Shown: positions 1 through 7,978, counted from the first letter of the stretch. The stretch is 64,000 bases of DNA from DASTPP01 sp035762175 (GCA_035762175.1 DASTPP010000400.1:1-64000), one strand, 5' to 3'. Program-made: numbers and translations. The notes: generated from the letters alone by a model not told the origin.

Positions 1-20
1 CGAAGTCTGGGCAGACTTCG
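1..20. repeat. Short perfect hairpin at window edge
   Basis: A 9-bp perfect inverted repeat (CGAAGTCTG / CAGACTTCG) with a 2-nt loop. No T-run follows. It may be the end of a terminator for a gene lying to the left of the window, but that gene is not visible. Confidence 0.5.
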
Positions 21-46
21 GGCCAGCGGCACGAGATGGATCAAAA

Positions 47-97
47 CTAGTTCCGTTCGCCCGAAAACCAGCCTGGTTTTCGGGCGAACGGAACTAG
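47..97. repeat. 25-bp perfect inverted repeat with 1-nt loop
   Basis: Left arm 47-71 and right arm 73-97 are exactly complementary and separated by a single C. The arms carry TTCGCCCGAAAACC-type sequence, with A4/T4 tracts flanking the centre. It lies 32 bp upstream of the MerR-type gene. It could be a transcription terminator of an upstream gene or a cruciform-forming operator; there is no distal T-run to decide this. Confidence 0.7.
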
Positions 98-128
98 ACG
101 CGCCCGCCCGGGCCGAGGCCGGGCCCCC

Positions 129-509
129 GTGAGCGCGCCCCGCCGCGGCCCCTCGGGCCACGTCGAGCGCATGTATTACCGCATCGGCGAGGCCGCGCGC
201 CTCGTCGGCGAGAAGCCCCACGTCCTGCGCTACTGGGAGACCGAGTTCCGCTGCATCCGGCCGACCAAGTCGGCCTCCGGCCACCGCGTCTACTCGCGGC
301 GCGACGTCGACACCCTGCTCAAGGTCAAGGCCTTGCTCAAAGAGCAGCGCTTTACCATCGAGGGCGCGCGCAAGCGCCTGCGCGAGGGCGGCCTCGAGCC
401 GCCCGACCCCGACGACCCCGCGCGCCACGCCCTGCGCCGCATGCGCGTCGCGCTGCTCGACGTGCGCCAGCACGCCCTCGGCGCCATCGCCAAGCTGGGG
501 TCGTCGTGA
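129..509 (+). CDS. MerR family transcriptional regulator
   Basis: Small DNA-binding regulator of 126 residues. A MerR winged helix-turn-helix begins near residue 15 (YRIGEAARLVG, then HVLRYWE and the wing GHRVYSRRDVD) and runs to about residue 85. The short C-terminal helix has no effector-binding domain or cysteine cluster, so no inducer can be inferred. The GTG at 129 gives the longest form; an ATG at 171 would start just before the domain (112 residues) and is equally plausible. The stop overlaps the next start by 4 bp (GTGA), so the two genes are translationally coupled. MerR proteins of this short type are common in delta-like proteobacteria. Confidence 0.85.
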   Translation: MSAPRRGPSGHVERMYYRIGEAARLVGEKPHVLRYWETEFRCIRPTKSASGHRVYSRRDVDTLLKVKALLKEQRFTIEGARKRLREGGLEPPDPDDPARHALRRMRVALLDVRQHALGAIAKLGSS

Positions 510-1408
510 GGGCCCCGCCCCCCGCGCCGAGGCGCGCGGCCGCCCTCGCCCTCGCGGCCGCCCTCGCCGGCCCCGCCGCGGCCGCCGGGCCTTCGGGCCG
601 GCCGCCCGCCTCGGCGCGGGCGAGCGCGTCGGCGCCCCCCGCGCCCCCCGCCCCGCCCCCGCCGACCGCCTGGCCCCTCGGCACGACGGGCGTCTCGCTC
701 GCGCTCGCGCCGCCCGCGGGCTCGCGCGATCTCGACCCCGAGCGCCTGCCCGCCGTCGACCTCTCGTCGGCGCCCGGCAGCGTGCTCACCCTGCGCAAGG
801 GCCTCGCCTGGGCGGCGCCCGAGGGCGAGGGGCGCCTCGTCGCGGTCTGCCTCGGCATCGACGGACGCACCTGGGCCGACGGCGCCGAGGGCATCTTCTT
901 CGACCGCCTGAACGCCGCCGCCAAGGCCGAGTTCGAGCGGCGCGGCGAGCTCGAGCGCTACGAGGCCCGCTCGGCCGTCGGCGAGGTCGGGCAGTTTCTG
1001 CAGCGCTACTCGGCCGCGGTCAAAGAGTCCGGGGCCGCCGTCGAGCGCGGGCGGCTCAAGCCCCTCGAGCCGGGCGCGCCCCGCGCGAGCGTGCTGCGCG
1101 CCGAGGGCGTCAACGCCATCGTCTTCGCCGGCGCCCGGCCCGACGTGCTCGCCTGCTCGGTCGCGTGCGTCGAGCCCGAGCAGGCGAGCGCGCCGCGCTG
1201 CGCCCCCGCGCTCGAGTCGCTGCGCCTCGAGGGGCCGCTCGTGCCGCCGCCCCGCCCCGGCGCCGCCGCGAAGGCGCTCGGCTTCCTCGGCCGCCGCCCC
1301 CTCGCCGCCGCCGGCCTCGGCGCCGGCGGCGTGCTCATGCTGATCGGGCTCGTCGCGGCCCTCTGGGGCGGACAAAAAAAGTCCGCCCCAGGGCGGACGG
1401 TTTCTTGA
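506..1408 (+). CDS. Secreted/membrane-anchored hypothetical protein
   Basis: Product of 300 residues, not recognised. It has an N-terminal Ala-rich signal-like segment (residues 5-27), a Pro/Ala-rich stretch to about residue 55, a globular centre with a probable helical segment (AAAKAEFERRGELERYEA), and one C-terminal hydrophobic segment (about 270-290, LAAAGLGAGGVLMLIGLVAAL) followed by a short polar tail. It is therefore likely held in the membrane facing outward. The GTG start overlaps the stop of the MerR gene. The last codons lie inside two overlapping hairpins (1364-1398), so the gene end and the transcript end probably coincide. Confidence 0.7.
   Translation: MRAPPPAPRRAAALALAAALAGPAAAAGPSGRPPASARASASAPPAPPAPPPPTAWPLGTTGVSLALAPPAGSRDLDPERLPAVDLSSAPGSVLTLRKGLAWAAPEGEGRLVAVCLGIDGRTWADGAEGIFFDRLNAAAKAEFERRGELERYEARSAVGEVGQFLQRYSAAVKESGAAVERGRLKPLEPGAPRASVLRAEGVNAIVFAGARPDVLACSVACVEPEQASAPRCAPALESLRLEGPLVPPPRPGAAAKALGFLGRRPLAAAGLGAGGVLMLIGLVAALWGGQKKSAPGRTVS
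1364..1398 (+). terminator. Two mutually exclusive hairpins at gene end
   Basis: Hairpin 1: 1364-1373 pairs with 1381-1390 (10 bp, A7 loop). Hairpin 2: 1381-1388 pairs with 1391-1398 (8 bp, 2-nt loop), followed by GGTTTCTTG. Both use 1381-1388, so only one can form at a time. Hairpin 2 with its T-rich tail resembles an intrinsic terminator and hairpin 1 would block it. The structure lies within the last codons of the upstream gene and about 95 bp before ssb. Confidence 0.55.
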
Positions 1409-1491
1409 CCGGGGCCGGGGGCGTTTCATAAGAAGGGTGCCAACAGCCCGCCCGCCGTCCGGCGTTCGGGTCAGCGAAAGAGGCACCCCAG

Positions 1492-2028
1492 ATGGCGGAA
1501 GGGCTCAATCGTGTGATGCTGCTCGGCAACCTCGGCGCCGACCCCGAACTGCGCACCACGCAGAGCGGTGAGGGGGTGCTGCGCTTGCGCCTGGCGACGA
1601 CCGAGCGCTATCTCGACCGAAACAAGGCCTGGCAAGAGCGCACCGAGTGGCACAACGTCACGGTCTGGGGCAAGCGCGGCGAGGCGCTGCACCGCATCTT
1701 GGCCAAGGGCTCGACGATCTTCGTCGAGGGCTCGTTGCGCACCTCGTCGTACGAGAACAAAGAGGGCCAGAAGGTCTACAAGACCGAGGTCATCGCGCAG
1801 AACATCATCCTCGCCGGCGGCCGCAGCGGGCGCGCCGGCGCCGGCCCCTCCGACGAGTTCGACCAGTTCGCCCCGCGCGGCGGCGGCGATCGGCCGGGCG
1901 GCGGCCCGCCCCGCGGCGGCAACCCGCCGCCCGCGCGCCAGCAGCCCCAGGCCGCCGGCGGCGACTTCGGCGACGACTACGGCGGGGGCGGCGGCGACTT
2001 CGGCGCCGACGACGACATCCCCTTCTGA
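1492..2028 (+). CDS. ssb: Single-stranded DNA-binding protein
   Basis: SSB of 178 residues that coats single-stranded DNA in replication and repair. The OB fold occupies residues 4-108, with the typical start NRVMLLGNLGADPELR, the WHNVTVWGK strand and a Y-K-TEVIAQNI end. A long Gly/Arg/Pro/Gln-rich linker (about 110-170) leads to the acidic tip DDDIPF that recruits partner proteins. Length and layout are normal for the family. The ATG at 1492 follows AGAGGCACCCC. The gene stands alone between the hairpin pair at 1364-1398 and the EVE-domain gene. Confidence 0.97.
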   Translation: MAEGLNRVMLLGNLGADPELRTTQSGEGVLRLRLATTERYLDRNKAWQERTEWHNVTVWGKRGEALHRILAKGSTIFVEGSLRTSSYENKEGQKVYKTEVIAQNIILAGGRSGRAGAGPSDEFDQFAPRGGGDRPGGGPPRGGNPPPARQQPQAAGGDFGDDYGGGGGDFGADDDIPF

Positions 2029-2189
2029 GCGCGCTCGCGCCCCGCTTCGGGCCCGCCGGCCGGGGCGCGCGACCCGTCGACTCGGGGCGGGCCCCGGGGG
2101 CGCACCCGCCGAGCCCGAGGCGAGGGCGCCGGGGCGAGCGAGTTCTTGGGCAAGCCCGGCCGCCCGTATGGTAGACGCCGGGCGCCACC

Positions 2190-3005
2190 ATGCCGCGACG
2201 CTACTGGCTCGTGAAGAGCGAGCCCTTCAAGTACAGCTTCGAGCAGCTCGTTCGCGAGGGCCGCACGATCTGGGACGGCGTGCGCAACTACGAGGCGCGC
2301 AACAACCTGCGCGCCATGGCTCCGGGCGACCTCTTGCTCTTCTACCACTCGAACGAGGGCCTCGCCGTCGTCGGCCTCGCTCGCGTCGCGCGCGCGGCCT
2401 ACCCCGATCCGAGCGCCCCCGCCGAAGACTGGAGCGTGGTCGACGTCGAGCCGCTCGTCTCGCTGCCCGAGCCCGTCCCGCTGACGAGCATCCGCGAGGC
2501 GCCCGCCCTCGCGTCGATGGCCATCTTGCGCCGCTCTCGCCTCTCGGTCACGCCCGTCACCCCCGCCGAGTTCGCCGAGGTGCTGCGCCTCGGCAAGGTC
2601 GACCCGTCTGCCATCGAGCGCGCGGCCGCGGGCGCCGACGCGGCGACGCCGGGCGACGCCAAGCGCCCGGGCCCGGCGAAGGCGGCGCCTGCCCCCGAGG
2701 CGTCCGCGGCCAAGGTGCCCGCCAAGGCTGCGCTCGCGGCCAAGGCGCCTGCCAAGGCTGCGCGTAAGGCGCCCGCCAACGCTGCGCTTGCGGCCAAGGC
2801 GCCTGCCAAGGCGGCCTCTGCGGCACGGGCGCCTTCGGGCAAGGCGACGCCGGCGGCCAAGGGGGCGCGCGCGGGCGAGGCGACGCCGGCGGCGAAGGCG
2901 AGCCGAGTGGCGTCCGCGACGAACGCAAGCCCGGCCGAGGCGGCTCGCGCGGGCCGCGCTCCCGCCGCGAAGGCGTCGGCCTCCCGCCGCAGCGCCGCGC
3001 GCTAA
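2190..3005 (+). CDS. EVE-domain protein with histone-H1-like tail
   Basis: Residues 1-140 form an EVE domain (PUA-like fold): start RRYWLVKSEPFKYS, then IWDGVRNYEARNN and LLFYHSN, as in the THYN1 family, which binds modified DNA or RNA bases. Residues 140-271 are an added low-complexity tail rich in Ala, Lys and Pro with repeated AAKAPAKAA units, resembling H1-like or AlgP-like DNA-condensing tails. Bacterial EVE proteins usually consist of the domain alone at about 140-155 residues, so the tail nearly doubles the length. The function is inferred: sequence- or modification-aware binding to nucleic acid, with the tail adding non-specific affinity. It is followed 11 bp later by the lipoprotein gene. 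Confidence 0.88.
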   Translation: MPRRYWLVKSEPFKYSFEQLVREGRTIWDGVRNYEARNNLRAMAPGDLLLFYHSNEGLAVVGLARVARAAYPDPSAPAEDWSVVDVEPLVSLPEPVPLTSIREAPALASMAILRRSRLSVTPVTPAEFAEVLRLGKVDPSAIERAAAGADAATPGDAKRPGPAKAAPAPEASAAKVPAKAALAAKAPAKAARKAPANAALAAKAPAKAASAARAPSGKATPAAKGARAGEATPAAKASRVASATNASPAEAARAGRAPAAKASASRRSAAR

Positions 3006-3016
3006 GAGGCGAGACG

Positions 3017-4234
3017 ATGGCGCCGCGCGCCCGCACCGCCGCCCTGGCCTTCGCCCTCGCCCTCGGGGCCTGCTCGCGCGGCGGCGGGGGCGCGGGCGGC
3101 ACGGGCGGCGCGGGGCTCTCGCCCTCGGCGAGCGTCGCGCTTGCCTCCGACGACGAGGCCCCGGCCGCCGGCCCCGCCCGGCGGGCCGAGGGCGCGCCGA
3201 GGGCCGGCGAGCGCGTGAGCGTGCCCGGCGGCTCGTTCGTCGCCGGCAGCACGCCGGGCGACGAGGGGCGCGATCCGGCGACCGAGCCGGTACTGCTCTC
3301 GGTCGATCTCGGCCCCTTCGAGATCGACCGCCTGCCCTACCCGAACGACCCCGCGAAGCCGCCGCGCACCGGCGTCGGCCGCGAAGAGGCCCGCTCGCTC
3401 TGCCAAGAGCGCGGCGCCCGCCTCTGCACCGAGCTCGAGTGGGAGCGCGCGTGCAAGGGGCCCGGTGGCGACGCCTTCGCCGCCGGCGCCGCCTGGGACG
3501 CCACCTGCGCGCGCGAGCCGAACGCCTGCGCCTCGGGCTTCGGCGTGCTCGCGCTCGGGGGCGCGCTGCGCGAGTGGACGGCGAGCGACTTCTTCGGCCC
3601 GGGCCGCGACGAGGCCCCCCGGGCCGTCGCGCGCGGCGCGGGGCCCTCGGCCGAGGGGCCCGACCACCGCTGCGCCCGGCGCGCCCCCCTCGACGCCACG
3701 TCGAAGGCGTCCGACCTCGGGTTCCGCTGTTGCAAGGGCCCGCCCAACGCCGCCGCCGTCCCGGCCTTCCGGGCCCCCGACAACGCCTTCAGCCGCCTGC
3801 CGCCCGACGCCGCCAAGGCCGCGGCCCTCCTGGCGAGCAGCCCCAAGCTCGCGCCCTACGCGGGCGGAATTTCGTTTTATCCCGAACAAGAAGCGGTCAA
3901 AGAGGTGCTCGCCCGCGGCAAGGCCGACGCCAAGCCCGGCCCCGCGCTCACCACCTCGCCGCTGCTCTGGTCGCCGGCCCCCAACGAAGAGCTCGTCGTG
4001 CTTGCCGTCAAGGCGCAGGGCGCCGCCGTCGTCGCCGCTTTCTACAAGCTGCCGGGCGAGCGGCACAAGCTCGCCTCGAGCCTGGTGCTGAAAGACGAAG
4101 CCGGCCCCGTCGTGCTCGCCTTCAGCAACTTCAACCGCCGCCGCATCACCTGGACGACCTGCTGGGACTGCCCCGGCGAGCAAGGCGCCGTCGAGTACCG
4201 CGAAGGCCGCCGCGTCGTCGTCGTACACAACTGA
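3017..4234 (+). CDS. Lipoprotein with formylglycine-enzyme-like domain
   Basis: Product of 405 residues. A signal peptide ends in a lipobox (LALGAC, Cys19), followed by a Gly-rich linker. Residues about 56-245 match the FGE-sulfatase/SUMF1 fold: VPGGSFVAGS, a GVGREEARSLCQERGARLCTE segment and ELEWERACKG, then REWTASD and GFRCC. In this family the domain makes formylglycine in sulfatases or binds ligands; most lipoprotein members are not shown to be catalytic. The C-terminal 150 residues are unassigned. No sulfatase gene is nearby. Expected site: outer-membrane or periplasmic face. Confidence 0.8.
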   Translation: MAPRARTAALAFALALGACSRGGGGAGGTGGAGLSPSASVALASDDEAPAAGPARRAEGAPRAGERVSVPGGSFVAGSTPGDEGRDPATEPVLLSVDLGPFEIDRLPYPNDPAKPPRTGVGREEARSLCQERGARLCTELEWERACKGPGGDAFAAGAAWDATCAREPNACASGFGVLALGGALREWTASDFFGPGRDEAPRAVARGAGPSAEGPDHRCARRAPLDATSKASDLGFRCCKGPPNAAAVPAFRAPDNAFSRLPPDAAKAAALLASSPKLAPYAGGISFYPEQEAVKEVLARGKADAKPGPALTTSPLLWSPAPNEELVVLAVKAQGAAVVAAFYKLPGERHKLASSLVLKDEAGPVVLAFSNFNRRRITWTTCWDCPGEQGAVEYREGRRVVVVHN

Positions 4235-4235
4235 C

Positions 4236-4365
4236 CGCGCCTCGGACGCCCCGCCGGCCCGGCGCTTACGTCCAGAGGGCCGGGGCCTCGCTGTCTGAGC
4301 CCGAAGGGCGAGTTCGGGGTGCCCGGCGGACGTAAGCGCCGGGCCGGCGGGGCGCCCGAGGCGCG
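4236..4365. repeat. Dispersed long-arm inverted-repeat element, copy 1
   Basis: Arms 4236-4273 and 4328-4365 (38 bp, one mismatch) enclose a 54-nt loop. The loop, read on the minus strand, is nearly the same as the 54-nt loop at 25825-25878 (shared GGGCACCC, CTCGCC, TTCGGGCTC, GACAGC), although the arms differ. The loop holds a GCCC-TTCG-type mini-hairpin. The element lies between convergent genes (FGE-like lipoprotein and histidine kinase), where it could serve as a two-way terminator. Confidence 0.85.
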
Positions 4366-4383
4366 CTCGCTCCGCCCCAGCGG

Positions 4384-4431
4384 CTCAGCACGTCGTCGCC
4401 TCAGCACGTCGTCGCCTCAGCATGTCGTCGC
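4384..4431 (-). repeat. 16-bp tandem repeat x3 at 3' end of kinase gene
   Basis: Three 16-bp units (4384-4399, 4400-4415, 4416-4431; CTCAGCACGTCGTCGC with one change in the third) abut the stop of the minus-strand kinase gene. Each unit carries a TGA on the minus strand, so the true stop is followed by extra copies of a stop-containing unit. Confidence 0.8.
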
Positions 4432-4432
4432 C

Positions 4433-5164
4433 TCAGCGCACCGGCAGCCGCAGCACGAAGCGGCAGCCCGCCTCGCCCGGCCCGCCGCCCGCGCCCGGCG
4501 CGTCCTCGACCGCGACGTCGCCGCCGACCGCGGCGGCCGCCGCCGCCGCGACGAAGAGGCCGAGGCCGCGCCCGTAGCGCGCCGCGCCCGCGTGCGCGCG
4601 CAGCTGGCCCGTGGCGCTGAAGAGGTCGGCGCGCTCGCCCGGGGGCACCGGGCGCCCCGCGTCTTCGATCTCGACGCGGACGAAGTCGGGCGGCTCGGCC
4701 CGCACGCGCACCGCGATGGGCCGGCCGGGCGGCGCGTGCGCGAGCGAGCAGGCGAGCAGGTTCTCGAGCGCGCGCGCGCCGAGGTCGGGGTCGGCGAGGG
4801 CCTCGAGCCCACCCGGCCCCTCGTCGACGGAGAAGCTCGCGCCCTGCATGGCCGCCGTCGACTCGAGCTGCGCGACGCACTCGCGCAAGAGGTCGGCGAC
4901 GACGACCGGGCGCCGCTGCGCCTCGAGCCCCTCGAGCAGGAGCGCGACGACGTCGAGATTGGCGATGAGCCGGCGCAGGGTCTCGCTCGCCACGACGCAA
5001 TCGCCCAGCGCGCCCCCGAGCGACTCGTCGGCCCGCACCGCGGGCAGGCTCTCGACGAAGCTCAGGTTGGTCAGGAGCGCCGAGAGCGGGTTGCGCAGAT
5101 CGTGGGCGAAGAGCGCGAGCAGCGGCCCGAGCGTCGCGGGCGGGGGCGGGGCGGGGGGAGGCAT
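4433..5164 (-). CDS. Soluble histidine kinase without sensor domain
   Basis: Cytoplasmic histidine kinase of 243 residues. The H-box comes immediately (FAHDLRNPLSALL, phospho-acceptor His21). The ATP-binding half has an N-box (ALENLLACSLAH, in which the second Asn is replaced), a G1 box (IEDAGRPVPPGE) and a G2 box (GRGLGLFVA). There is no N-terminal sensing or transmembrane region, so it must take its signal from a partner or act within a multi-protein relay. No response regulator is adjacent. The 165 bp upstream are a GGC/GCC-rich patch of short imperfect repeats. Confidence 0.82.
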   Translation of the reverse strand: MPPPAPPPPATLGPLLALFAHDLRNPLSALLTNLSFVESLPAVRADESLGGALGDCVVASETLRRLIANLDVVALLLEGLEAQRRPVVVADLLRECVAQLESTAAMQGASFSVDEGPGGLEALADPDLGARALENLLACSLAHAPPGRPIAVRVRAEPPDFVRVEIEDAGRPVPPGERADLFSATGQLRAHAGAARYGRGLGLFVAAAAAAAVGGDVAVEDAPGAGGGPGEAGCRFVLRLPVR

Positions 5165-5329
5165 GGCGGGCCGGTCGGGGCGGGCGGAAGGGGAGGGCGG
5201 CGGCCGCCCGTGAAGGGGGGCGGCGACGGCCGCCCGTGACGTGAAAGCGAGGGCGGCGGCCGCCGCCCGGGAGCAGGGGGTGGCCGCCGCCGCCCGGAAG
5301 GAGAGGGTGGTCGCCGCCGCCGCCCCGGG

Positions 5330-6250
5330 TCAATCGCCGGCGCGGCGGCGCAAGAAATCCATCACGCGGGCGCCGACGAGGTCGGGCTGCTCGAGCGGGG
5401 CGGCGTGCGTGCCGCCGGGCACGAGGAAGAACTCGGCGTCGGGCATCTGCTTGGCCATTTGCTCGGCCAGGCGCGGCGGCGTGAACGAGTCGCGCTCGCC
5501 GGCGACGACCAGCGCCGGGCAGGCGACGCGCTCGAGCAGGTCTTCGGCGCTGTGCTCGCCGGCCGCCTGCAGCATCGTGAGAAACAGCGGCAGCTCGACG
5601 TGCGTCATGTGGCGCAGGTAGGGCATCACGTCATCACGGCGGATGGTCCGCGGGTCGAGCTGCTTGGTCCAAAGGGCCATCCGGTACGCGGCTTCGGCCG
5701 GCACGCGGCTCCACACCGCGCGGGCGAGCCCGGGCGCGGCGCGGATGCGCCGGGCGACCGGGGGCAAGAGGTGCGTGAGCACCCGCGTGTTGGCGAAGGT
5801 CTCGGTCAGGCGCCCGAAGGTGCCGCAGAGCAGCACGAGCGCGCGCACCCCCTCGGGCCGCGCGCGGTAGGCCTCGAGCGCGACCTGGCAGCCCAGGCTG
5901 TGGCCGAAGAGCACCGACGACTCGCCCGGGAACGACGCGCGCACGCGGTTGAGGTCGTCGGCGAGATCGGCCACCCCGACGCGCGACGGGTCGGACGGCG
6001 GCGACGATCGGCCGTGCCCCCGGTAGTGCCAGTGCGCCACCGGCAATCGCGCGGCGACGGCGCCCCAGAGGTATTTCCAGATGTACCCGTCGCAGAGAAT
6101 GCCGTCGCAGAAAATGCCCCGCAGCCCGGGCGGCGAGGCCGCCGGGAACGAGGCCGGCCGGGAGCGCACGTACAGGCGCGTCCCGTCGGACCCGTAGACG
6201 TAATGTTCGCGCGTGCGGGGTGCGACCGGCTCAGCCCGGATCGTCGTCAT
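5330..6250 (-). CDS. Alpha/beta-fold hydrolase
   Basis: Hydrolase of 306 residues with the canonical triad: nucleophile elbow LFGHSLGC (Ser118), acid in VVAGERDSFTPP, and His in VPGGTHAAPLEQP. The oxyanion region is FCDGILCDGYIW and HWHYRGHGRSS is well kept. The substrate is unknown; the architecture matches broad esterase/lactonase-type members. Its ATG overlaps the upstream small ribbon-helix-helix-like gene by 20 bp, so the two are translationally linked. No signal peptide is visible, suggesting a cytoplasmic enzyme. Confidence 0.88.
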   Translation of the reverse strand: MTTIRAEPVAPRTREHYVYGSDGTRLYVRSRPASFPAASPPGLRGIFCDGILCDGYIWKYLWGAVAARLPVAHWHYRGHGRSSPPSDPSRVGVADLADDLNRVRASFPGESSVLFGHSLGCQVALEAYRARPEGVRALVLLCGTFGRLTETFANTRVLTHLLPPVARRIRAAPGLARAVWSRVPAEAAYRMALWTKQLDPRTIRRDDVMPYLRHMTHVELPLFLTMLQAAGEHSAEDLLERVACPALVVAGERDSFTPPRLAEQMAKQMPDAEFFLVPGGTHAAPLEQPDLVGARVMDFLRRRAGD

Positions 6251-6455
6251 CCCCCCCTTCGACGTCGTTGACGCTCGGCAGCTTCTTGATCTCGAGCCGG
6301 GCGATCTTCCACGCGCGCTGCACGATCCAAGAAAGCGAGCGGTCGAGGCGGGCCGCCTCTTCTTTGATCTCTTGGAGCATCGATTCAGGAAAGTAGAGGC
6401 TCTGCTTGCGCTTGTCGGTCTTGGCCCCGTCGGCGCCCACGGGGATCTTCGACAT
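6231..6455 (-). CDS. Small ribbon-helix-helix-like protein (TIGR04563 type)
   Basis: Product of 74 residues from the ATG at 6455 (an upstream in-frame start at 6524 would add 23 residues with little conservation expected). The core KRKQSLYFPESMLQEIKEEA followed by RLDRSLSWIVQRAWKIAR matches, from memory, a small family found in multiple copies in myxobacteria (TIGR04563): a strand then two helices, as in Arc/CopG-like regulators. The tail is acidic (EGGDDDD). DNA binding is inferred, not shown. Its 3' end overlaps the hydrolase start, so it may regulate that operon. Confidence 0.75.
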   Translation of the reverse strand: MSKIPVGADGAKTDKRKQSLYFPESMLQEIKEEAARLDRSLSWIVQRAWKIARLEIKKLPSVNDVEGGDDDDPG

Positions 6456-6652
6456 GCTTTCTTTGTCAGCCACGTCCGTCCTCCAACTCGCTGGTTTGTC
6501 CCTGGTTTGGGGGGCCCCCCTCACCTAGTACGGGGCGCAGTGGCCCCCGGGGGCTACGTCATGGTGCCATACAACAGCGAGGGCTGTCGCACGAACATTT
6601 CTTCGATCGGCGCCCGACCGCCCCCCGCCCGACCGCTGCTACCCTAGCCCAT

Positions 6653-7978
6653 GTGAAGCGCCTCGTATCGTCCCTCGCCCTCGCCGCCTTCGCTTTCGCC
6701 GGCGGCGCCCTCAGCGCCCAGTTCGCCCGCGCCGACGCCGGCGACCCGAGCCCCTTCGCCATGGTCGCCCAGCTCGCCCGCGTGCTGGTGCTCGTCGAGA
6801 ACGGTTACGTCGACCCCGTCGACCGCGAGCGCCTCGTGCAGGGCGCCATCAAGGGCATGGTGGCCGAACTGGACCCACACTCGACCTACTTCCCCCCCCC
6901 CGACAACGCCCTCTTCCGCGACGAAACCGAAGGCAAATTCGGCGGCGTCGGCCTCGAGGTCGAGCTGCGCGACGGCCAGCCCTTCGTCGTCGTCCCCATC
7001 GAGGGCTCGCCCGCCGCCAAGGCCGGCATCAAACCCGGCGACCGCATCGTCGCCATCGACGGCGAGTCGACCCGGGGCCAGCCGCTCGACAAGCTCATAA
7101 AAAAAATGCGCGGCGACCCGGGCTCGCGCGTCGAAATTTCCGTTCAGTCCGAAAGCGACGACGCGCCCCGCCGCGTCTCGCTCGTGCGTGATGCGATCCG
7201 CGTCAAGAGTGTCGTAGGCAAGCGCCTCTCGCACGACATCGGTTATGTCCGGGTCAAACAATTTCAGCGGGAGACGCATACCCAATTTCTCGAGGCCCTC
7301 GGCCAGCTCCGCGGCGCCTCGCCCCGGCCCCTCGCGGGGCTCGTGCTCGACCTGCGAAACAACCCCGGGGGCCTGGTCGATGAGGCCTCGGCCATCGCCG
7401 ACGAGCTGCTCGACGGCGGGCTCGTTTTCACAACGCGCCAGCGGGGCCAGATCATCGACGAGGTGCGCGCCCGCGGCGGCGGCGCCTACGTCGAGGGCCC
7501 GCTCGTCGTGCTCGTCAACGAGTACAGTGCGAGCGCGAGCGAGCTCCTGGCCGGGGCGCTGCAAGACAACAAGCGCGCGCGCGTGGTCGGCGCGACGACC
7601 TTCGGCAAGGGCAGCGTCCAAACCATCTTGGACCTGCCGGGCGGCGCGGGGCTTAAGTTGACGACGATGCGCTATTACACGCCCTCGGGCCGGGGCATCC
7701 AGGCGCTCGGCATCGTGCCCGACGTGGCCGCCGCGCAGGGCGGCCCCCGGGTGACCCTGCGCGAGCGCGACCTCGACAACCACCTGCCGGCCGAGTCGTC
7801 GCCCGGCCACCCCCTGCCCGAGGGCCCGCGCGGCGCCTCCGCCGTCGAGGCCGAGCGCATGGCCCGGGCGCCCGAAGAGCCCGACCCGGTCGGCCGCGAC
7901 GTGCCCGACGACCCCGAGCGCGGGGCCGACCGGGCGCTCGCCTCGGCCTACCGCCTGCTCCGGCAGGGGGCGCGCTGA
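6653..7978 (+). CDS. S41A carboxy-terminal processing protease
   Basis: Secreted or periplasmic tail-specific serine protease of 441 residues, starting at GTG 6653. A signal peptide (about 1-27) is followed by an N-terminal helical region and a PDZ domain (about 95-175, GGVGLEVELRDGQPFV, GIKPGDRIVAIDG). The protease core has LDLRNNPGGL, the catalytic Ser/Lys dyad in NEYSASASELL (Ser294) and FGKGSVQ (Lys319), and the TPSGRGIQ strand. Family members trim C termini of envelope proteins. The last 80 residues are charged and unassigned. The gene diverges from the ribbon-helix-helix operon; the 200-bp gap holds two short perfect palindromes (GGGGGGCCCCCC near 6510, GCCCCCGGGGGC near 6545). Confidence 0.93.
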   Translation: MKRLVSSLALAAFAFAGGALSAQFARADAGDPSPFAMVAQLARVLVLVENGYVDPVDRERLVQGAIKGMVAELDPHSTYFPPPDNALFRDETEGKFGGVGLEVELRDGQPFVVVPIEGSPAAKAGIKPGDRIVAIDGESTRGQPLDKLIKKMRGDPGSRVEISVQSESDDAPRRVSLVRDAIRVKSVVGKRLSHDIGYVRVKQFQRETHTQFLEALGQLRGASPRPLAGLVLDLRNNPGGLVDEASAIADELLDGGLVFTTRQRGQIIDEVRARGGGAYVEGPLVVLVNEYSASASELLAGALQDNKRARVVGATTFGKGSVQTILDLPGGAGLKLTTMRYYTPSGRGIQALGIVPDVAAAQGGPRVTLRERDLDNHLPAESSPGHPLPEGPRGASAVEAERMARAPEEPDPVGRDVPDDPERGADRALASAYRLLRQGAR

